The notes: generated by a model from the letters alone, not told the origin. DNA of 64,000 nucleotides from Sphingomonas dokdonensis (GCF_002197685.1 NZ_NBBI01000004.1:124001-188000); one strand, 5' to 3'. Counted from the first letter of the stretch, positions 33,090 through 43,086 are shown. Numbers and translations are program-made.

Positions 33090-35336
33090 TTACTTGGCGT
33101 CACTTTTCTTCACGTGCCGATCAAGGAACGCCAGCATGGTCGTCCAGGGATGGATGTCCCGAACCGCGCCATGCGCCTTCCCCGGATACAGCATCATCTC
33201 GAACGGCTTGTCCGCCTGCTGCATGCGCGCGGCAAAGGCGGTCGTGTTGTCGAGGAACACGTTGTCGTCCGCCATGCCGTGCATGATCAGCAAGGGATCG
33301 CTGATCCGCTCCGCCGTTTCCAGCGCGCTCGAGCCGCGATACGCCGCCGCGTCACGGGTGGGGTCACCCATGTACCGCTCCGTGTAATGCGTATCGTACA
33401 GCGTCCAGTCGGTCACCGGCGCACCGGAGATGCCCGCGGCAAACACGCCAGGGTGCTGCTCCATCATCTTCAGCGTCAGATAGCCGCCGTATGACCAGCC
33501 ATAGATAGCGATCTTGTCCGGATCTACAAATGGCAGCGTCTTGAGGTACGCCGCACCGGCCAGCTGATCGTCCACCTCCACGGTGCCCATCGCGTGCCAG
33601 ATCGCGTCCTCGAACGCCTTGCCGCGGTTCTCCGACCCGCGATTGTCGACCTGGAACACGATCCAGCCCTGATCGACCAGGAACTGGCGCAGCGGCATGT
33701 TGCCCGGCCAGTCGCGCCACACGTCCTGGCTGCCCGGCCCGCCATAATGCATGAAGAACACCGGATAGCGCTTGTTCTTCTCCAGCACCGGCGTAATCAT
33801 TTCCCAATGCAGCGGCGTGCCGTCCGCGGCCTTGATCGTGCCGAACTGCGTCGGGCGGTGCGAGGCGAGGAACGGCGCATAGGGGTGATCCCCCGCCACC
33901 GCATTCTCGTTCACCCACGCGATCCGCTTGCCATTGGCGTCCGCCAGATAAGTCTGCTTGGGCTGCGACGGGTTCGACCGACTGATGATGAAGCGCGTGC
34001 CCGTGCCATCGGCCGACACCCCGCTCAGCGTCCAGCCGGCCTCGTCCAGCCGCACCGGCTCGCCCGGCCGCGCCAGATCGAGCGCATAGAGGTGCTTCTC
34101 CAGCACCCCGTCGCGGTTGCCGGTGAACACCAGCCGCCCCTTCGCCTCGTCCACCGCGATCAGCGCATCGACCACCCACGGCCCCTTGGTCAGCTGCGTC
34201 CACGCCCCCGCCTTCCAGCGATACAGATGCGCAAAGCCATCGCGCTCCGATCGCCAGATCAGGCTCCCGTCCTTCAGCGGCTGATAGGCATCGGACAGGT
34301 TGATCCAGCTCTTCTCGCCCGCCCGCTCGGTGAACAGCACCGTGGACTTGCCCGTCGCCGGATCGACCCGCAGCATGTCGAGCGTGCGCTGGTCGCGCGA
34401 TTGCCGCTGCACCAACAGCGCCGACCCATCGGGCAGCCAGTCGACCCGCGCCAGATAGATGTCGGGATCGCTCCCCAAATCCACCTTCACCTTGCCCGAC
34501 CCATCGGGCTTCATGATGAACAGGTCGACCAGCACGTTGGGCGTGCCCGCCGCCGGGTATCGCTGCTCGTAAATGCTCGTGCCCGTCGCACCGATCGAGG
34601 CGCGCGTAAACACGCGCACCGGCGCCTCGTCGAAGCGTTCGACCGCGATCAGGCGATCGTCCGGCGACCACCAATAGCCGGTGCGGCGATGCATCTCTTC
34701 CTGCGCGACGAACTCCGCCTCGCCGAAATGGACCGTGCCCTTGCCCTCGGTCGTCACCGGCCGCGCTTCGCCGCCGCCCGCTGGGCGCGTCCACAAATTC
34801 TGGTCGCGCACGAAGCTGACATAGCCGCCGCGCGGCGACACCACCGGGTTCAGCGCGCCCTTGGTGCCCTCAAGCCGCCGCACCGCGCCGTCGAGTGTCG
34901 CGACGAAAAGCTCGCCATCCACCGGCACCAGGATCGACTTGCCGTCCGGCGCCCAGTCGTAATCGAGGATACCGGTCTTGCCCGTCTTCGACCGATCGCG
35001 CTCGCGCTGCATCTTTTCGGCTTCGGATAGCGCCGCGCCGCTGCCGACCTTGCGCGAATCCACCAGCATCCGCGATTGGCCGGTCCGCGTATCCATCGCC
35101 CACAGGTCGAAGCGGTTGCGCTCGTCCTCGCGCGGCCGCACGGAGGTCAGCAGCGTGCCATCGGGCGACAGGCGCAGCGCCTGCGGCTGCCCGCCGGCAA
35201 GGTCGGGGCTGGCGAACACGCGCTCCAGCGTCAGCTCGGGCGTCGTCGCAGCCACCGGCGTGGCCCCCGGTTTCGCCATCGCGGCACCCGCCAAGATCGT
35301 CAGCCCGGCGCCGGCCGCCGCCATCCATATCCGCAT
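33090..35336 (-). CDS. Dipeptidyl peptidase IV family (S9) serine peptidase
   Basis: This is a 748-residue secreted peptidase. It has a signal peptide (MRIWMAAAGAGLTILAGAAM), an eight-bladed beta-propeller (about 60-480) and a C-terminal alpha/beta hydrolase domain with nucleophile GWSYGGYLTLKM, Asp in GMADDNVFLDN and His in GKAHGAV. Motif VERFDEAPVRVF and the propeller Glu region EEMHRRTGYWWSPDD fit DPP-IV proper, which removes Xaa-Pro dipeptides. Location is probably periplasmic. It ends 67 bp before the asd start. Confidence 0.94.
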   Translation of the reverse strand: MRIWMAAAGAGLTILAGAAMAKPGATPVAATTPELTLERVFASPDLAGGQPQALRLSPDGTLLTSVRPREDERNRFDLWAMDTRTGQSRMLVDSRKVGSGAALSEAEKMQRERDRSKTGKTGILDYDWAPDGKSILVPVDGELFVATLDGAVRRLEGTKGALNPVVSPRGGYVSFVRDQNLWTRPAGGGEARPVTTEGKGTVHFGEAEFVAQEEMHRRTGYWWSPDDRLIAVERFDEAPVRVFTRASIGATGTSIYEQRYPAAGTPNVLVDLFIMKPDGSGKVKVDLGSDPDIYLARVDWLPDGSALLVQRQSRDQRTLDMLRVDPATGKSTVLFTERAGEKSWINLSDAYQPLKDGSLIWRSERDGFAHLYRWKAGAWTQLTKGPWVVDALIAVDEAKGRLVFTGNRDGVLEKHLYALDLARPGEPVRLDEAGWTLSGVSADGTGTRFIISRSNPSQPKQTYLADANGKRIAWVNENAVAGDHPYAPFLASHRPTQFGTIKAADGTPLHWEMITPVLEKNKRYPVFFMHYGGPGSQDVWRDWPGNMPLRQFLVDQGWIVFQVDNRGSENRGKAFEDAIWHAMGTVEVDDQLAGAAYLKTLPFVDPDKIAIYGWSYGGYLTLKMMEQHPGVFAAGISGAPVTDWTLYDTHYTERYMGDPTRDAAAYRGSSALETAERISDPLLIMHGMADDNVFLDNTTAFAARMQQADKPFEMMLYPGKAHGAVRDIHPWTTMLAFLDRHVKKSDAK

Positions 35337-35470
35337 TCGCTCTTCCCAAACTTTCCGATGGCAAGCCGGTTAGCCCGCCCGTCGCCCAAGCGCAAAAGCC
35401 AACGCGCCTGCCGCCGCCCGATCACCAACGTTACTCGACTTTACCTGTACGCCCGGTTTAGGTCACACCG

Positions 35471-36532
35471 ATGCGGGCAAAGAAGCACGTCAAGGATCTG
35501 CACCTGCGCCGCCGAAGCGCGCTGCCCGATTGGGCCAGCCTCGCGCTGCGCGTGCTGCTCGCCCTCATGCTCATCAGCATCGCGCTCGGCGGTCACTGGA
35601 TCGATCGCGAGGGCCTGCGCGACAATATCGATGGCACGATCAACTTTGCGGACGTGCTGTATTTCACCATGATCACCGTCACGACGGTCGGCTATGGCGA
35701 CATCGTACCGGTGACGCAGAGCGCGCGGATGTTCGACACCTTCGTGGTGACGCCCATTCGACTGTTTGTGTGGTTGATCTTCCTGGGGACGGCTTATGAT
35801 TTCCTGCTGCGGCGAACCTGGCAACGGTGGCGCATGAGGGTGATCCAGCGCCAGCTCAGCGGCCATGTCATCATCGCCGGCTACGGCACCAGCGGCACGG
35901 AGGCGCTGCGCGAACTGATCCGGCGGGAGGTCGATCCGACCAGCATCGTGGTGATCGATCCCAGCGAGCGCGCGCTCGAGCATGCGGAGGATTGCGGCGC
36001 CGTCGTGCTGGAGGCGGACGCCACACGCGACACATCGCTGGCAGCGGCGCGGGTCGAGCAGGCCACCACCCTGATGGTGTCCGCCGGCCGCGACGACACC
36101 ACCATCCTGATCGTGCTGACCGCCCGCCGCCTGTCCGACCATGTTCGCATCAGCGCCGTGATCCGATCCGACGACAACGAGGCGCTGGCGCGGCAGGCTG
36201 GCGCGGATGTGGTGATCAACCCCGCCAGTTTCGCTGGGCTGCTGCTGGCTGGCTCCACCAACGGCCCGCACGTCTCCGATTACCTCACTGACCTCGCCGC
36301 CGCGCAGGGCCGCGTGGCGCTGCACGAGCGCGATGCGACCGCTGCCGATGTCGGCCGCCCGCTCACCGGCCTGTCCACCGGGCTCGGCGTCCGCCTTTAC
36401 CGCAGCGGGCTGTGCTTCGGCTTCGACCAGCCGGAGGCCGTCGCCGTGCAACCGGGCGACCGCATCGTTGAAATCGTCCGCGTCGGCACCGACCAGCCGC
36501 CCGCGCGCCCACCCGGGACACCGACGCGCTAG
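35471..36532 (+). CDS. Potassium channel with RCK (TrkA-N) domains
   Basis: This is a 353-residue two-helix ion channel. A TM helix (about 25-43) is followed by the pore loop with selectivity filter TVGYGD (72-77) and TM2 (LFVWLIFLGTAYDFLL). A cytoplasmic RCK-N domain with the nucleotide-binding motif GYGTSG and a RCK-C-like C-terminal part (from about 265) follow. It resembles bacterial Kch/MthK channels. The sequence gives no regulation clue. It is divergent from the DPP-IV gene. Confidence 0.94.
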   Translation: MRAKKHVKDLHLRRRSALPDWASLALRVLLALMLISIALGGHWIDREGLRDNIDGTINFADVLYFTMITVTTVGYGDIVPVTQSARMFDTFVVTPIRLFVWLIFLGTAYDFLLRRTWQRWRMRVIQRQLSGHVIIAGYGTSGTEALRELIRREVDPTSIVVIDPSERALEHAEDCGAVVLEADATRDTSLAAARVEQATTLMVSAGRDDTTILIVLTARRLSDHVRISAVIRSDDNEALARQAGADVVINPASFAGLLLAGSTNGPHVSDYLTDLAAAQGRVALHERDATAADVGRPLTGLSTGLGVRLYRSGLCFGFDQPEAVAVQPGDRIVEIVRVGTDQPPARPPGTPTR

Positions 36533-36610
36533 GTCTCCGCATCACGCCGCACCCACCACCACGGTGAAGGCCAAACCGTTGCGAAACGCCCCGCCGCCCG
36601 ATGCCGCCCG

Positions 36611-36701
36611 TCATCCCGGCCTTGTGCCGGGATCCACTGCTCCGCCTACCCAACGCGTGAGGATGTGCGGCGCGGTGGATGCCGGGACCAGCCCGGCATG
36701 A
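36611..36701. repeat. 91-bp dispersed inverted-repeat element, copy 3
   Basis: It begins TCATCCCGGCCTTGTGCCGG and ends ATGCCGGGACCAGCCCGGCA followed by TGA, exactly 91 bp like copies 1 and 2. It lies between the convergent potassium channel and rplS genes. Confidence 0.88.
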
Positions 36702-36746
36702 CTCGGTAAAGATCGCGCAGGCCGACCACCCGCCACAATCACGCAC

Positions 36747-36789
36747 AAGAAAAAGGCGCCGGTGGCAAACCACCGACGCCCCTTTCTTC
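36747..36789 (-). terminator. rplS terminator
   Basis: On the minus strand, GGCGTCGGTGG / CCACCGGCGCC form a stem with a TTTG loop, one mismatch, followed by TTTTTCTTG; an A-rich flank on the other side makes it possibly bidirectional. It lies about 20 bp after the rplS stop. Confidence 0.82.
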
Positions 36790-36807
36790 AACAATCGCGC
36801 TGCCCGA

Positions 36808-37197
36808 TTACTCGGCGGCTTCCGCCTTTGCCGGGCGGTTGTCGCGGCGCTCGGCGATACGCGCCGACTTGCCGGTACGACCGCGCAGGTAATACAGCTT
36901 GGCACGACGCACGGCGCCCTTGCGGACGACGTCGATCGATTCAACGTTGGGCGAATACAGCGGGAACACGCGCTCCACACCCTCGCCGAACGAGATCTTG
37001 CGGACGGTGAACGACGAGCCCATGCCCTTGTTCGAACGCGCGATGCACACGCCTTCGTAGTTCTGGACGCGGGTACGCTCACCCTCGACCACCTTCACGC
37101 CGACCTTCAGCGTGTCACCCGGGCGGAATTCCGGGATCTTCTTGTTTTCGGTCAGCTTGGCGATCTGCTCGGCTTCGAGCTGCTGGATCAGGTTCAT
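36808..37197 (-). CDS. rplS: 50S ribosomal protein L19
   Basis: This is a 129-residue L19 located at the 30S-50S interface. It shows [33 protein letters not shown] and [18 protein letters not shown] 37197 ([11 protein letters not shown]) is the family start. It follows trmD by 5 bp, keeping the usual trmD-rplS pair, and ends with a terminator. An Ala/Glu tail (KAEAAE) is present. Confidence 0.97.
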   Translation of the reverse strand: MNLIQQLEAEQIAKLTENKKIPEFRPGDTLKVGVKVVEGERTRVQNYEGVCIARSNKGMGSSFTVRKISFGEGVERVFPLYSPNVESIDVVRKGAVRRAKLYYLRGRTGKSARIAERRDNRPAKAEAAE

Positions 37198-37202
37198 TTG
37201 CT

Positions 37203-37928
37203 TCAATCCTGTTCGTCGCTGCGCGCCAGAGGGCGGTTGACCCGAGCGCCGTTGTGACGCTCCCACAGGTCCGGCCGCCGTAGCCGTGTATCTTCCTCCG
37301 ACCTGGCTTTACGCCAGGCGGCGATTTTCGCATGATCCCCCGATCGCAGCACTTCGGGGATCGTGCGCCCTTCCCATTGCTGAGGTCGGGTATAATGCGG
37401 ATATTCCAGGAGGCCGCTTTCGTGGCTTTCCTCGACTCCGCTTGAAGCCGCGCCCATTACGCCGGGAAGCAGCCGGACGCAAGCGTCCAGCAGCACCAGC
37501 GCCGCCGTCTCGCCGCCCGACAGGATATAGTCGCCGATCGAGACTTCCTCGATCGCGCGCGCCTCGAACAAACGCTCGTCGAACCCCTCGAACCGGCCGC
37601 ACAGGATCACCGCGCCCGGCCCCTCGGCCAGCTGGCGCACCCGCGCCTGGGTCAGCGGCTTGCCGCGCGGCGTCATCGCCAGCACTGGTCGCCCCTGCCC
37701 CTGCGCATCCAGCGCCGCCGCAAGAATATCGACGCGCAGCACCATGCCCGCGCCGCCACCCGCCGGCGTATCGTCCACCGTGCGATGCCGGTCGGTCGCA
37801 AAGTCGCGGATGTTCACCGCCTCCATCGACCAGCGGCCCTCCGCCAGCGCGCGCCCGGCGATGGCGTGGCCCAGCGGCCCGGGGAACATTTCGGGGTAGA
37901 GCGTCAGGATGGTTGCGGCAAAGGTCAC
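37203..37928 (-). CDS. trmD: tRNA (guanine37-N1)-methyltransferase
   Basis: This SPOUT-class SAM enzyme methylates G37 of tRNAs, preventing frameshifting. The 241-residue protein has [26 protein letters not shown], the SAM knot region ([25 protein letters not shown]) and [22 protein letters not shown]. The GTG start at 37928 overlaps the upstream serine hydrolase stop by 4 bases (GTGA), so translation is coupled to a gene not normally in this operon. The frame upstream of GTG is antisense or other-frame material and is rejected. Confidence 0.97.
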   Translation of the reverse strand: MTFAATILTLYPEMFPGPLGHAIAGRALAEGRWSMEAVNIRDFATDRHRTVDDTPAGGGAGMVLRVDILAAALDAQGQGRPVLAMTPRGKPLTQARVRQLAEGPGAVILCGRFEGFDERLFEARAIEEVSIGDYILSGGETAALVLLDACVRLLPGVMGAASSGVEESHESGLLEYPHYTRPQQWEGRTIPEVLRSGDHAKIAAWRKARSEEDTRLRRPDLWERHNGARVNRPLARSDEQD

Positions 37929-39442
37929 GGGTTGGCGGCGGTAAAGCTCAACACCTGCAGGCTCAAGGCCGGCGTTGGCGCGCGCTGCACGCGGCCCGCG
38001 ACGTCGCCGTTTTGACACTGCCACATGAAGCGGCCTTCCATCGCCGAAACGGGCGTGATCGGCGCATCGGTGCGGCACGTGCCGACCTGCTTCTTCAGCG
38101 CGGCAATGTCTGCCCGCCGCCGCGCCAGATCGCGATCGAGCACCACATTGTTCGCCAGCGGCGCACGCGCCGGATCGCCGCGCACCCACACGTCGCGCGC
38201 GATGGCATAGGCGCGGCCGAGGTCCGCCGACACCGGCACCGCGCGCTCCTCCGCCAGCCCCGCCTGCCGCAGCGCGAACAGCGCCTGCGACACGGGCTGG
38301 CCCGGCCCGGCATAGGTGCGATTGGCAAAGGCGAACACCGCCACACCCGCCTCGGGCAGCATCATCACGATCGATCCATAGCCGGGATAGCCCCCGCTGT
38401 GCGTCACGATCCGCCCCACCGCGCAATCGTTCACCACTTGCCACCCCATCGCATAGGCGCTCGCGACCCGGCACGGCTCGCCCGACGCGCTCGGCCGCTC
38501 CACCGTGCTGACGAAGTTCGATCCTTCCACGATCTCGCGTGCCGTCGCCCGCTTCACCGGGCCGTTCTCCGCCTCGTCACGCGGCGGCCAGCCGGACAGG
38601 AGGAACGCGATCCACCGCCAATAATCGTTCGCGCTGGTCTGCACCCCGCCCATGGCCCCGAACGCGCCGTCCGCCATGTCCGGCTCGCGCACCCAGGCGT
38701 CATCCTGCCAGCGATAGCCGAGCGCGCGCATGTCCTGCGGCCCGTTCAGCACGTCATAGCCGGTTGCGCCCATGCCCAGCGGCCTCATGATCTCGCGGCG
38801 GATATAATCCTGGTACCGCACGCCCGAGACGTTGCTGACGATACGACCGAGCATCGCATAGCCAAGATTGGAATATTCCATCCGAAGCCCCGGCGCCTGC
38901 GCGAACGGCACGCCAGCCTTCAGCATCGCGGTGAACGACGGCTCGCTCAGCGACTGCTGCCGATCGCCCCACGGATTATCCTCCACGAAGCCGGCCGTGT
39001 GGTGCAGCAGATCATCCACCCTGATCCGCCGGCTGTCCGTCGTCGGATATCGCCAGCCACGGATCTCGGGAATGTAGCGCTCCGCCGGCGCATCGAGCGA
39101 CAGCCGATCCTGATCGCGCAGCTTCAGGATCGCCATCGCCGTGAAGGCCTTGGACATGGAGGCGATGCGAAACAGGCTGTCCGCCGTCACCGGGCGCTTG
39201 CTCGCTACGTCCTGCACGCCCAGCCCGCGCACCAGCGCCAGCTTGCCGTCCTTCACCACGCCATAAACGAGGCCGGGCACATGCGCCTGCTTCATCCATG
39301 CGTCGAACAGGGCGGTGAGCTGTGGCTCCACGCTCCCCACGTCGGCAGCAGGCGCCGCGGTCGTCGAGGTCGGCGCAGTCGTCTGCGCGGCCGCGGTCAG
39401 GGGAGAGGCAAGCAGCACGGCGGCGGACAGCGCACGGAACAT
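37925..39442 (-). CDS. Serine hydrolase (beta-lactamase / class C-like), secreted
   Basis: This is a 505-residue protein with a cleavable signal peptide ([20 protein letters not shown]). The catalytic SxxK is in [13 protein letters not shown], the YxN motif is in [12 protein letters not shown], and HSGGYPG is the third active-site element (H-x-G). These fit esterase/D-aminopeptidase-like members of the beta-lactamase family. It has a long C-terminal extension of about 150 residues. It lies directly upstream of trmD with a 4-bp overlap, splitting it from rimM, which is unusual. Substrate unknown. Confidence 0.9.
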   Translation of the reverse strand: MFRALSAAVLLASPLTAAAQTTAPTSTTAAPAADVGSVEPQLTALFDAWMKQAHVPGLVYGVVKDGKLALVRGLGVQDVASKRPVTADSLFRIASMSKAFTAMAILKLRDQDRLSLDAPAERYIPEIRGWRYPTTDSRRIRVDDLLHHTAGFVEDNPWGDRQQSLSEPSFTAMLKAGVPFAQAPGLRMEYSNLGYAMLGRIVSNVSGVRYQDYIRREIMRPLGMGATGYDVLNGPQDMRALGYRWQDDAWVREPDMADGAFGAMGGVQTSANDYWRWIAFLLSGWPPRDEAENGPVKRATAREIVEGSNFVSTVERPSASGEPCRVASAYAMGWQVVNDCAVGRIVTHSGGYPGYGSIVMMLPEAGVAVFAFANRTYAGPGQPVSQALFALRQAGLAEERAVPVSADLGRAYAIARDVWVRGDPARAPLANNVVLDRDLARRRADIAALKKQVGTCRTDAPITPVSAMEGRFMWQCQNGDVAGRVQRAPTPALSLQVLSFTAANP

Positions 39443-39577
39443 CGATTTCCCCAAATGCCAGATCAACGAGGCAGCAGCGTTACCGCCTGCCCCCCGCCCG
39501 TCAATCGCGCGCAGATGCCCCCACGCGGATTCGTTTCGCTGAGGGAACCACCTGCACGTTCGATCGCTCCGCTCGCC

Positions 39578-40483
39578 ATGCACGATTGCGTCATCATCGG
39601 CGGTGGCCCGGCGGGCCTAACGGCGGCGATCTATCTCGCCCGCTTCCATCTCGACATCGTCCTGCTCGACAATGGCTCGAGCCGCGCGGCGTTGATCCCC
39701 TGCACGCACAATCACGCCGGCTTCCCCGGCGGGATCAGCGGAGAGGATCTGCTCGACCGAATGCGTGAGCAGGCCGCGTCCTTCGGCGTGCGCCGCCACA
39801 TTGCCACGGCCACTGCTGTTGAACCCGTGGCCGAAAACTTCCGGATACAGGCCGGGGACACGATGTTTGAGGCCAAAACGGTGCTGCTTGCGACCGGCGT
39901 CGTCAACAATCGGCCGACGATGGACGACGCCCTCCACGATGAAGCGCTCCGCCGTGGCCTCATCCGCTATTGCCCGATCTGCGACGGCTACGAAGTCACC
40001 GACAAACGCATTGGCGTCATCGGCACCGGCGACCATGGCATGCGCGAGGCGTTGTTTTTACGTGGTTATTCCAGCGACATCACCCTGATCGCGCCAGACG
40101 CCGAACACATGCTCGACGAGGAATGCGCCGCCGCGCTCGACCGCGCCGGTATCTTGCGAATCGATGGCCCATGCGGCGGCTATGCCATTGAGGAAGAACA
40201 GTTTGTATTCGAGACGGCAAGCGGTCGACTGCGCTTCGACAGTGTCTACCCCGCCCTCGGCTCGCACATACGCTCGGAACTGGCGCTGACCGCCGGCGCC
40301 CGCGGCACCGACGAGGGTTGCATCGTCACCGACGAGCACCAGCGCACCACCCTGCCCGGCCTCTACGCCGCCGGCGACGTGGTGAAGGGTCTCGATCAGA
40401 TCAGTCACGCCATGGGCCAGGCCGGCGTCGCGGCCACCACGATCCGTAACGAATTGAGTCAACGTCAGCCGCTAAGGCGTTGA
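39578..40483 (+). CDS. NAD(P)/FAD-dependent oxidoreductase, thioredoxin reductase-like
   Basis: This is a 301-residue flavoprotein. The FAD motif is [12 protein letters not shown] (about residues 6-17), the redox pair is in YCPICDGYE (Cys 132 and Cys 135), the pyridine nucleotide domain has GVIGTGDHG, and the C-terminal FAD motif is [11 protein letters not shown]. The CxxC in a CPxCDG context matches thioredoxin-reductase-like proteins, although the second nucleotide motif is non-canonical (GTGDHG). Whether its substrate is thioredoxin is uncertain. It is on the plus strand, inside the otherwise minus-strand rpsP-rimM-trmD-rplS region. Confidence 0.9.
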   Translation: MHDCVIIGGGPAGLTAAIYLARFHLDIVLLDNGSSRAALIPCTHNHAGFPGGISGEDLLDRMREQAASFGVRRHIATATAVEPVAENFRIQAGDTMFEAKTVLLATGVVNNRPTMDDALHDEALRRGLIRYCPICDGYEVTDKRIGVIGTGDHGMREALFLRGYSSDITLIAPDAEHMLDEECAAALDRAGILRIDGPCGGYAIEEEQFVFETASGRLRFDSVYPALGSHIRSELALTAGARGTDEGCIVTDEHQRTTLPGLYAAGDVVKGLDQISHAMGQAGVAATTIRNELSQRQPLRR

Positions 40484-40496
40484 TGATGCGGCGCTT

Positions 40497-41060
40497 CTAA
40501 TCCGCGGCAAAGGCAGCCGCGATCACGATCCGCTCGCCGTCCCACTCGGGTACGGCATGCTCGTTCATCGGCACCATGAACCTTTTGCCGGTCGGGCGCT
40601 CGACCTCGATAACGTCACCCGCGCCGAAATTCTCCACCGCCACAACCTGTCCCAGCGTCTCACCGTCATCGGAAAAGGCTGCAAGACCAAGCAGATCGGC
40701 ATGGTAATATTCCCCCTCTTCAAGCGGGGGAAGCGCAGACCGCGGCACCGTCAACTGCGTGCCACGCAGCGCCTCGGCGGCGGTACGATCCGACACTTCG
40801 GCAAAGCGCGCGATGTTACCGCGCAGTGACCGAAGGGTCAGCGCGCCATCATTAAATGCTTTAAAAACAGAGACATCGTCGGCGAAGAGCTTCAGCTTCA
40901 CTTCGCCGGCAATGCCATGTGCCCCGGTCACCGCCGCCAGGACGATCGTCGGCTCACCCGCTGGGCGAGCCTTCGTCGCCGCCGGGAGCGTCGTCGCTTC
41001 CTTCGGCTGGTTCTGGGGCCGACACCCCTTCGTTGCTGGCGACCTTTTCGTCGTCGTCAT
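40497..41060 (-). CDS. rimM: Ribosome maturation factor RimM
   Basis: This 16S rRNA processing factor binds ribosomal protein S19 in 30S assembly. It shows LAAVTGAHGIAGEVKLKLF at the N-terminal RimM domain and EYYHADLLGLAAF plus GAGDVIEVERPTGKRFMVPM in the PRC-barrel domain. A low-complexity N-terminal extension of about 36 residues (Lys/Thr/Ala-rich) precedes the domain; no better internal start is available. It lies 80 bp downstream of rpsP, with a hairpin between. Confidence 0.94.
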   Translation of the reverse strand: MTTTKRSPATKGCRPQNQPKEATTLPAATKARPAGEPTIVLAAVTGAHGIAGEVKLKLFADDVSVFKAFNDGALTLRSLRGNIARFAEVSDRTAAEALRGTQLTVPRSALPPLEEGEYYHADLLGLAAFSDDGETLGQVVAVENFGAGDVIEVERPTGKRFMVPMNEHAVPEWDGERIVIAAAFAAD

Positions 41061-41088
41061 TGGCGGTCCGGGGATCGGGATCCGAGAT

Positions 41089-41126
41089 CATGGCGCACTC
41101 CTGTTATTACAGGGAAACGCGCCATG
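41089..41126 (-). promoter_or_regulatory. Nested hairpin between rpsP and rimM
   Basis: The outer 8-bp perfect arms CATGGCGC / GCGCCATG enclose an inner CCTGT / ACAGG stem with a TATT loop. It begins 14 bases after the rpsP stop on the transcript. It could stabilise the rpsP message or lower read-through into rimM. Confidence 0.65.
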
Positions 41127-41140
41127 CTCGGATCGGATGC

Positions 41141-41548
41141 TTATTCGGTTGCTGCTTCGACCTCGGCGGCCACAACGGCTTCCGTCGTCTCCTGCTCGGC
41201 TTCCTGCTGCGCCTTCAGCTTCTCGGCACGCTCCTCGGCGCGCTCCTTGGCCTTCTCGCCCGGCTCGGCCTTCTTCGGGTTGTTGCGCGCGGTGCGCTCA
41301 CGAACACCGGCGAGGTCGAGGAAGCGGGCAACGCGATCGGTCGGCTGGGCGCCGTTGCTCAGCCAGTGCTTCGCACGCTCGGCGTCGAGCACGATGCGCT
41401 TCTCGTCGTCCTTGGCGAGCAGCGGGTTGTAGTTACCGATCTTCTCGATGAAGCGGCCGTCGCGCGGGCTGCGCGCATCGGCAACGACGATGCGGTAATA
41501 GGGACGCTTCTTCGAACCGCCACGCGACAGGCGAATGCTCAGTGCCAT
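41141..41548 (-). CDS. rpsP: 30S ribosomal protein S16
   Basis: This is a 30S subunit protein needed for assembly. The core is typical: [33 protein letters not shown], and [16 protein letters not shown]. At 135 residues it is longer than the roughly 80-residue E. coli S16 because of a Lys/Glu/Ala-rich C-terminal tail from about residue 90, common in alphaproteobacteria. It is 32 bp downstream of ffh. Confidence 0.97.
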   Translation of the reverse strand: MALSIRLSRGGSKKRPYYRIVVADARSPRDGRFIEKIGNYNPLLAKDDEKRIVLDAERAKHWLSNGAQPTDRVARFLDLAGVRERTARNNPKKAEPGEKAKERAEERAEKLKAQQEAEQETTEAVVAAEVEAATE

Positions 41549-41580
41549 TGGTACTTCTTCCTTCTACGTATCTGAAATGG

Positions 41581-43086
41581 TTACTTCTTGAACTTCGGGA
41601 ATCCCGGCGGAAGGCCGCCAGCGCCGCCCGGCAGCCCCGGCAATCCACCGCCTGCCTTGCCCAGCATGTCGCCAAGCTCCGGCCCGCCCAGCGCATTGCC
41701 AAGCCCGGCCATGCCGCCGCCCGGCCCACCCTTGCCAAGCATGGAAAGCATCCCCTTGATGCCGCCCATCTTGCGGATCTTCTTCATCGCCGTGGACATC
41801 TCCTGATGCATCTTGAGCAGCTTGTTCACGTCCTGGACGGTCGTGCCGCTGCCCTTGGCGATGCGGATCTTGCGCTTGGCGTTGATCAGCTCGGGCTTGG
41901 ACCGCTCCTTCTGCGTCATCGACGTGATCATCGCGTCCATGCGCAGCAGAATGCGCTCGTCGACGGCCCCGTTCGCCATCGCTTGCTGCGCCTTCTTCAT
42001 ACCGGGTATCATCCCGGCGAGCGCACCAAGGCCGCCCATGCGCCGCATCTGCGCCAATTGGCCGCGCAGATCGTCCATGTCGAACTGGCCCTTGGCCAGC
42101 TTCGCCGCCATGCGCTCGGCGTCTTCCTGCTGGATCGATTCCGCCGCCTTCTCGACCAGGCTGACGACGTCGCCCATGCCCAGGATACGGCCGGCCACAC
42201 GCTCGGCATGGAACGCCTCCAGCGCATCCATCTTTTCGCCCACGCCGGCGAACTTGATCGGCTTGCCCGTAACGGCGCGCATCGACAGCGCCGCACCGCC
42301 GCGCGCGTCGCCGTCCATGCGGGTCAGCACCACGCCGGTCAGCGGCACCTGTTCGGAGAAGCTCTGCGCGACGTTCACCGCGTCCTGCCCGGTGAGCGAA
42401 TCGACGACGAGCAGGATCTCCTGCGGCGTGGCAATATCCGCCACCGCCTTCATCTCGTCCATCAACGCCTGATCGACGTGCAGACGGCCCGCCGTGTCGA
42501 GCATCAGGACGTCAAAGCCCTGCAGCTTCGCGGCCTGCATCGCGCGCCGGGCGATCTCCACCGGCTGCTGCCCCGCGACGATCGGCAGCGTCTGCACCTC
42601 GACCTGCTTGCCAAGCGTCGCGAGTTGTTCCTGCGCCGCCGGGCGGTTGACGTCGAGCGACGCCATCAGCACCTTCTTGCGATCGCGGCCCATCTGCCCA
42701 CCGGACAGCCGCTTGGCGATCTTCGCCGTCGTGGTCGTCTTGCCCGAGCCCTGCAGGCCGACCATCATCACCACCGCCGGCGGCGACACATCGAGCTTCA
42801 GCTCGGCCGCCTGCGGATCGTCGCCGCCCAGCATCGCGACCAGCGCATCGTTGACGATCTTGACGACCTGCTGCCCCGGCGTGACCGAGCGCAGCACGTT
42901 CTGGCCGATCGCCTTTTCCGTGGCCTCATCAACGAACTGTCGGGCAACCGGCAGCGCAACATCGGCTTCGAGCAGTGCGACGCGCACTTCGCGCATCGCC
43001 TGGCGCACGTCCGCTTCGGTCAGCGCACCACGACCGCGCAAGCGGTCGAACACGCCACCAAGACGATCGCTCAGGCTGTCGAACAT
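41581..43086 (-). CDS. ffh: Signal recognition particle GTPase Ffh
   Basis: Ffh binds signal sequences on nascent chains and delivers them to FtsY at the membrane. The 501-residue protein shows the N domain, the G domain with GLQGSGKTTTTAK (P-loop), DTAGR and TRMDGDARGG, and the methionine-rich M domain (about 300-440). The C-terminus is Gly/Pro-rich (LPGGAGGLPPGFPKFKK). It heads the ffh-rpsP-rimM run. Confidence 0.97.
   Translation of the reverse strand: MFDSLSDRLGGVFDRLRGRGALTEADVRQAMREVRVALLEADVALPVARQFVDEATEKAIGQNVLRSVTPGQQVVKIVNDALVAMLGGDDPQAAELKLDVSPPAVVMMVGLQGSGKTTTTAKIAKRLSGGQMGRDRKKVLMASLDVNRPAAQEQLATLGKQVEVQTLPIVAGQQPVEIARRAMQAAKLQGFDVLMLDTAGRLHVDQALMDEMKAVADIATPQEILLVVDSLTGQDAVNVAQSFSEQVPLTGVVLTRMDGDARGGAALSMRAVTGKPIKFAGVGEKMDALEAFHAERVAGRILGMGDVVSLVEKAAESIQQEDAERMAAKLAKGQFDMDDLRGQLAQMRRMGGLGALAGMIPGMKKAQQAMANGAVDERILLRMDAMITSMTQKERSKPELINAKRKIRIAKGSGTTVQDVNKLLKMHQEMSTAMKKIRKMGGIKGMLSMLGKGGPGGGMAGLGNALGGPELGDMLGKAGGGLPGLPGGAGGLPPGFPKFKK

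Noticed and set aside
37286..39577. Long plus-strand open frame antisense to trmD and the serine hydrolase
   Set aside because: The translation is Arg/His/Pro-rich antisense; the real plus-strand gene is the flavoprotein starting at 39578.
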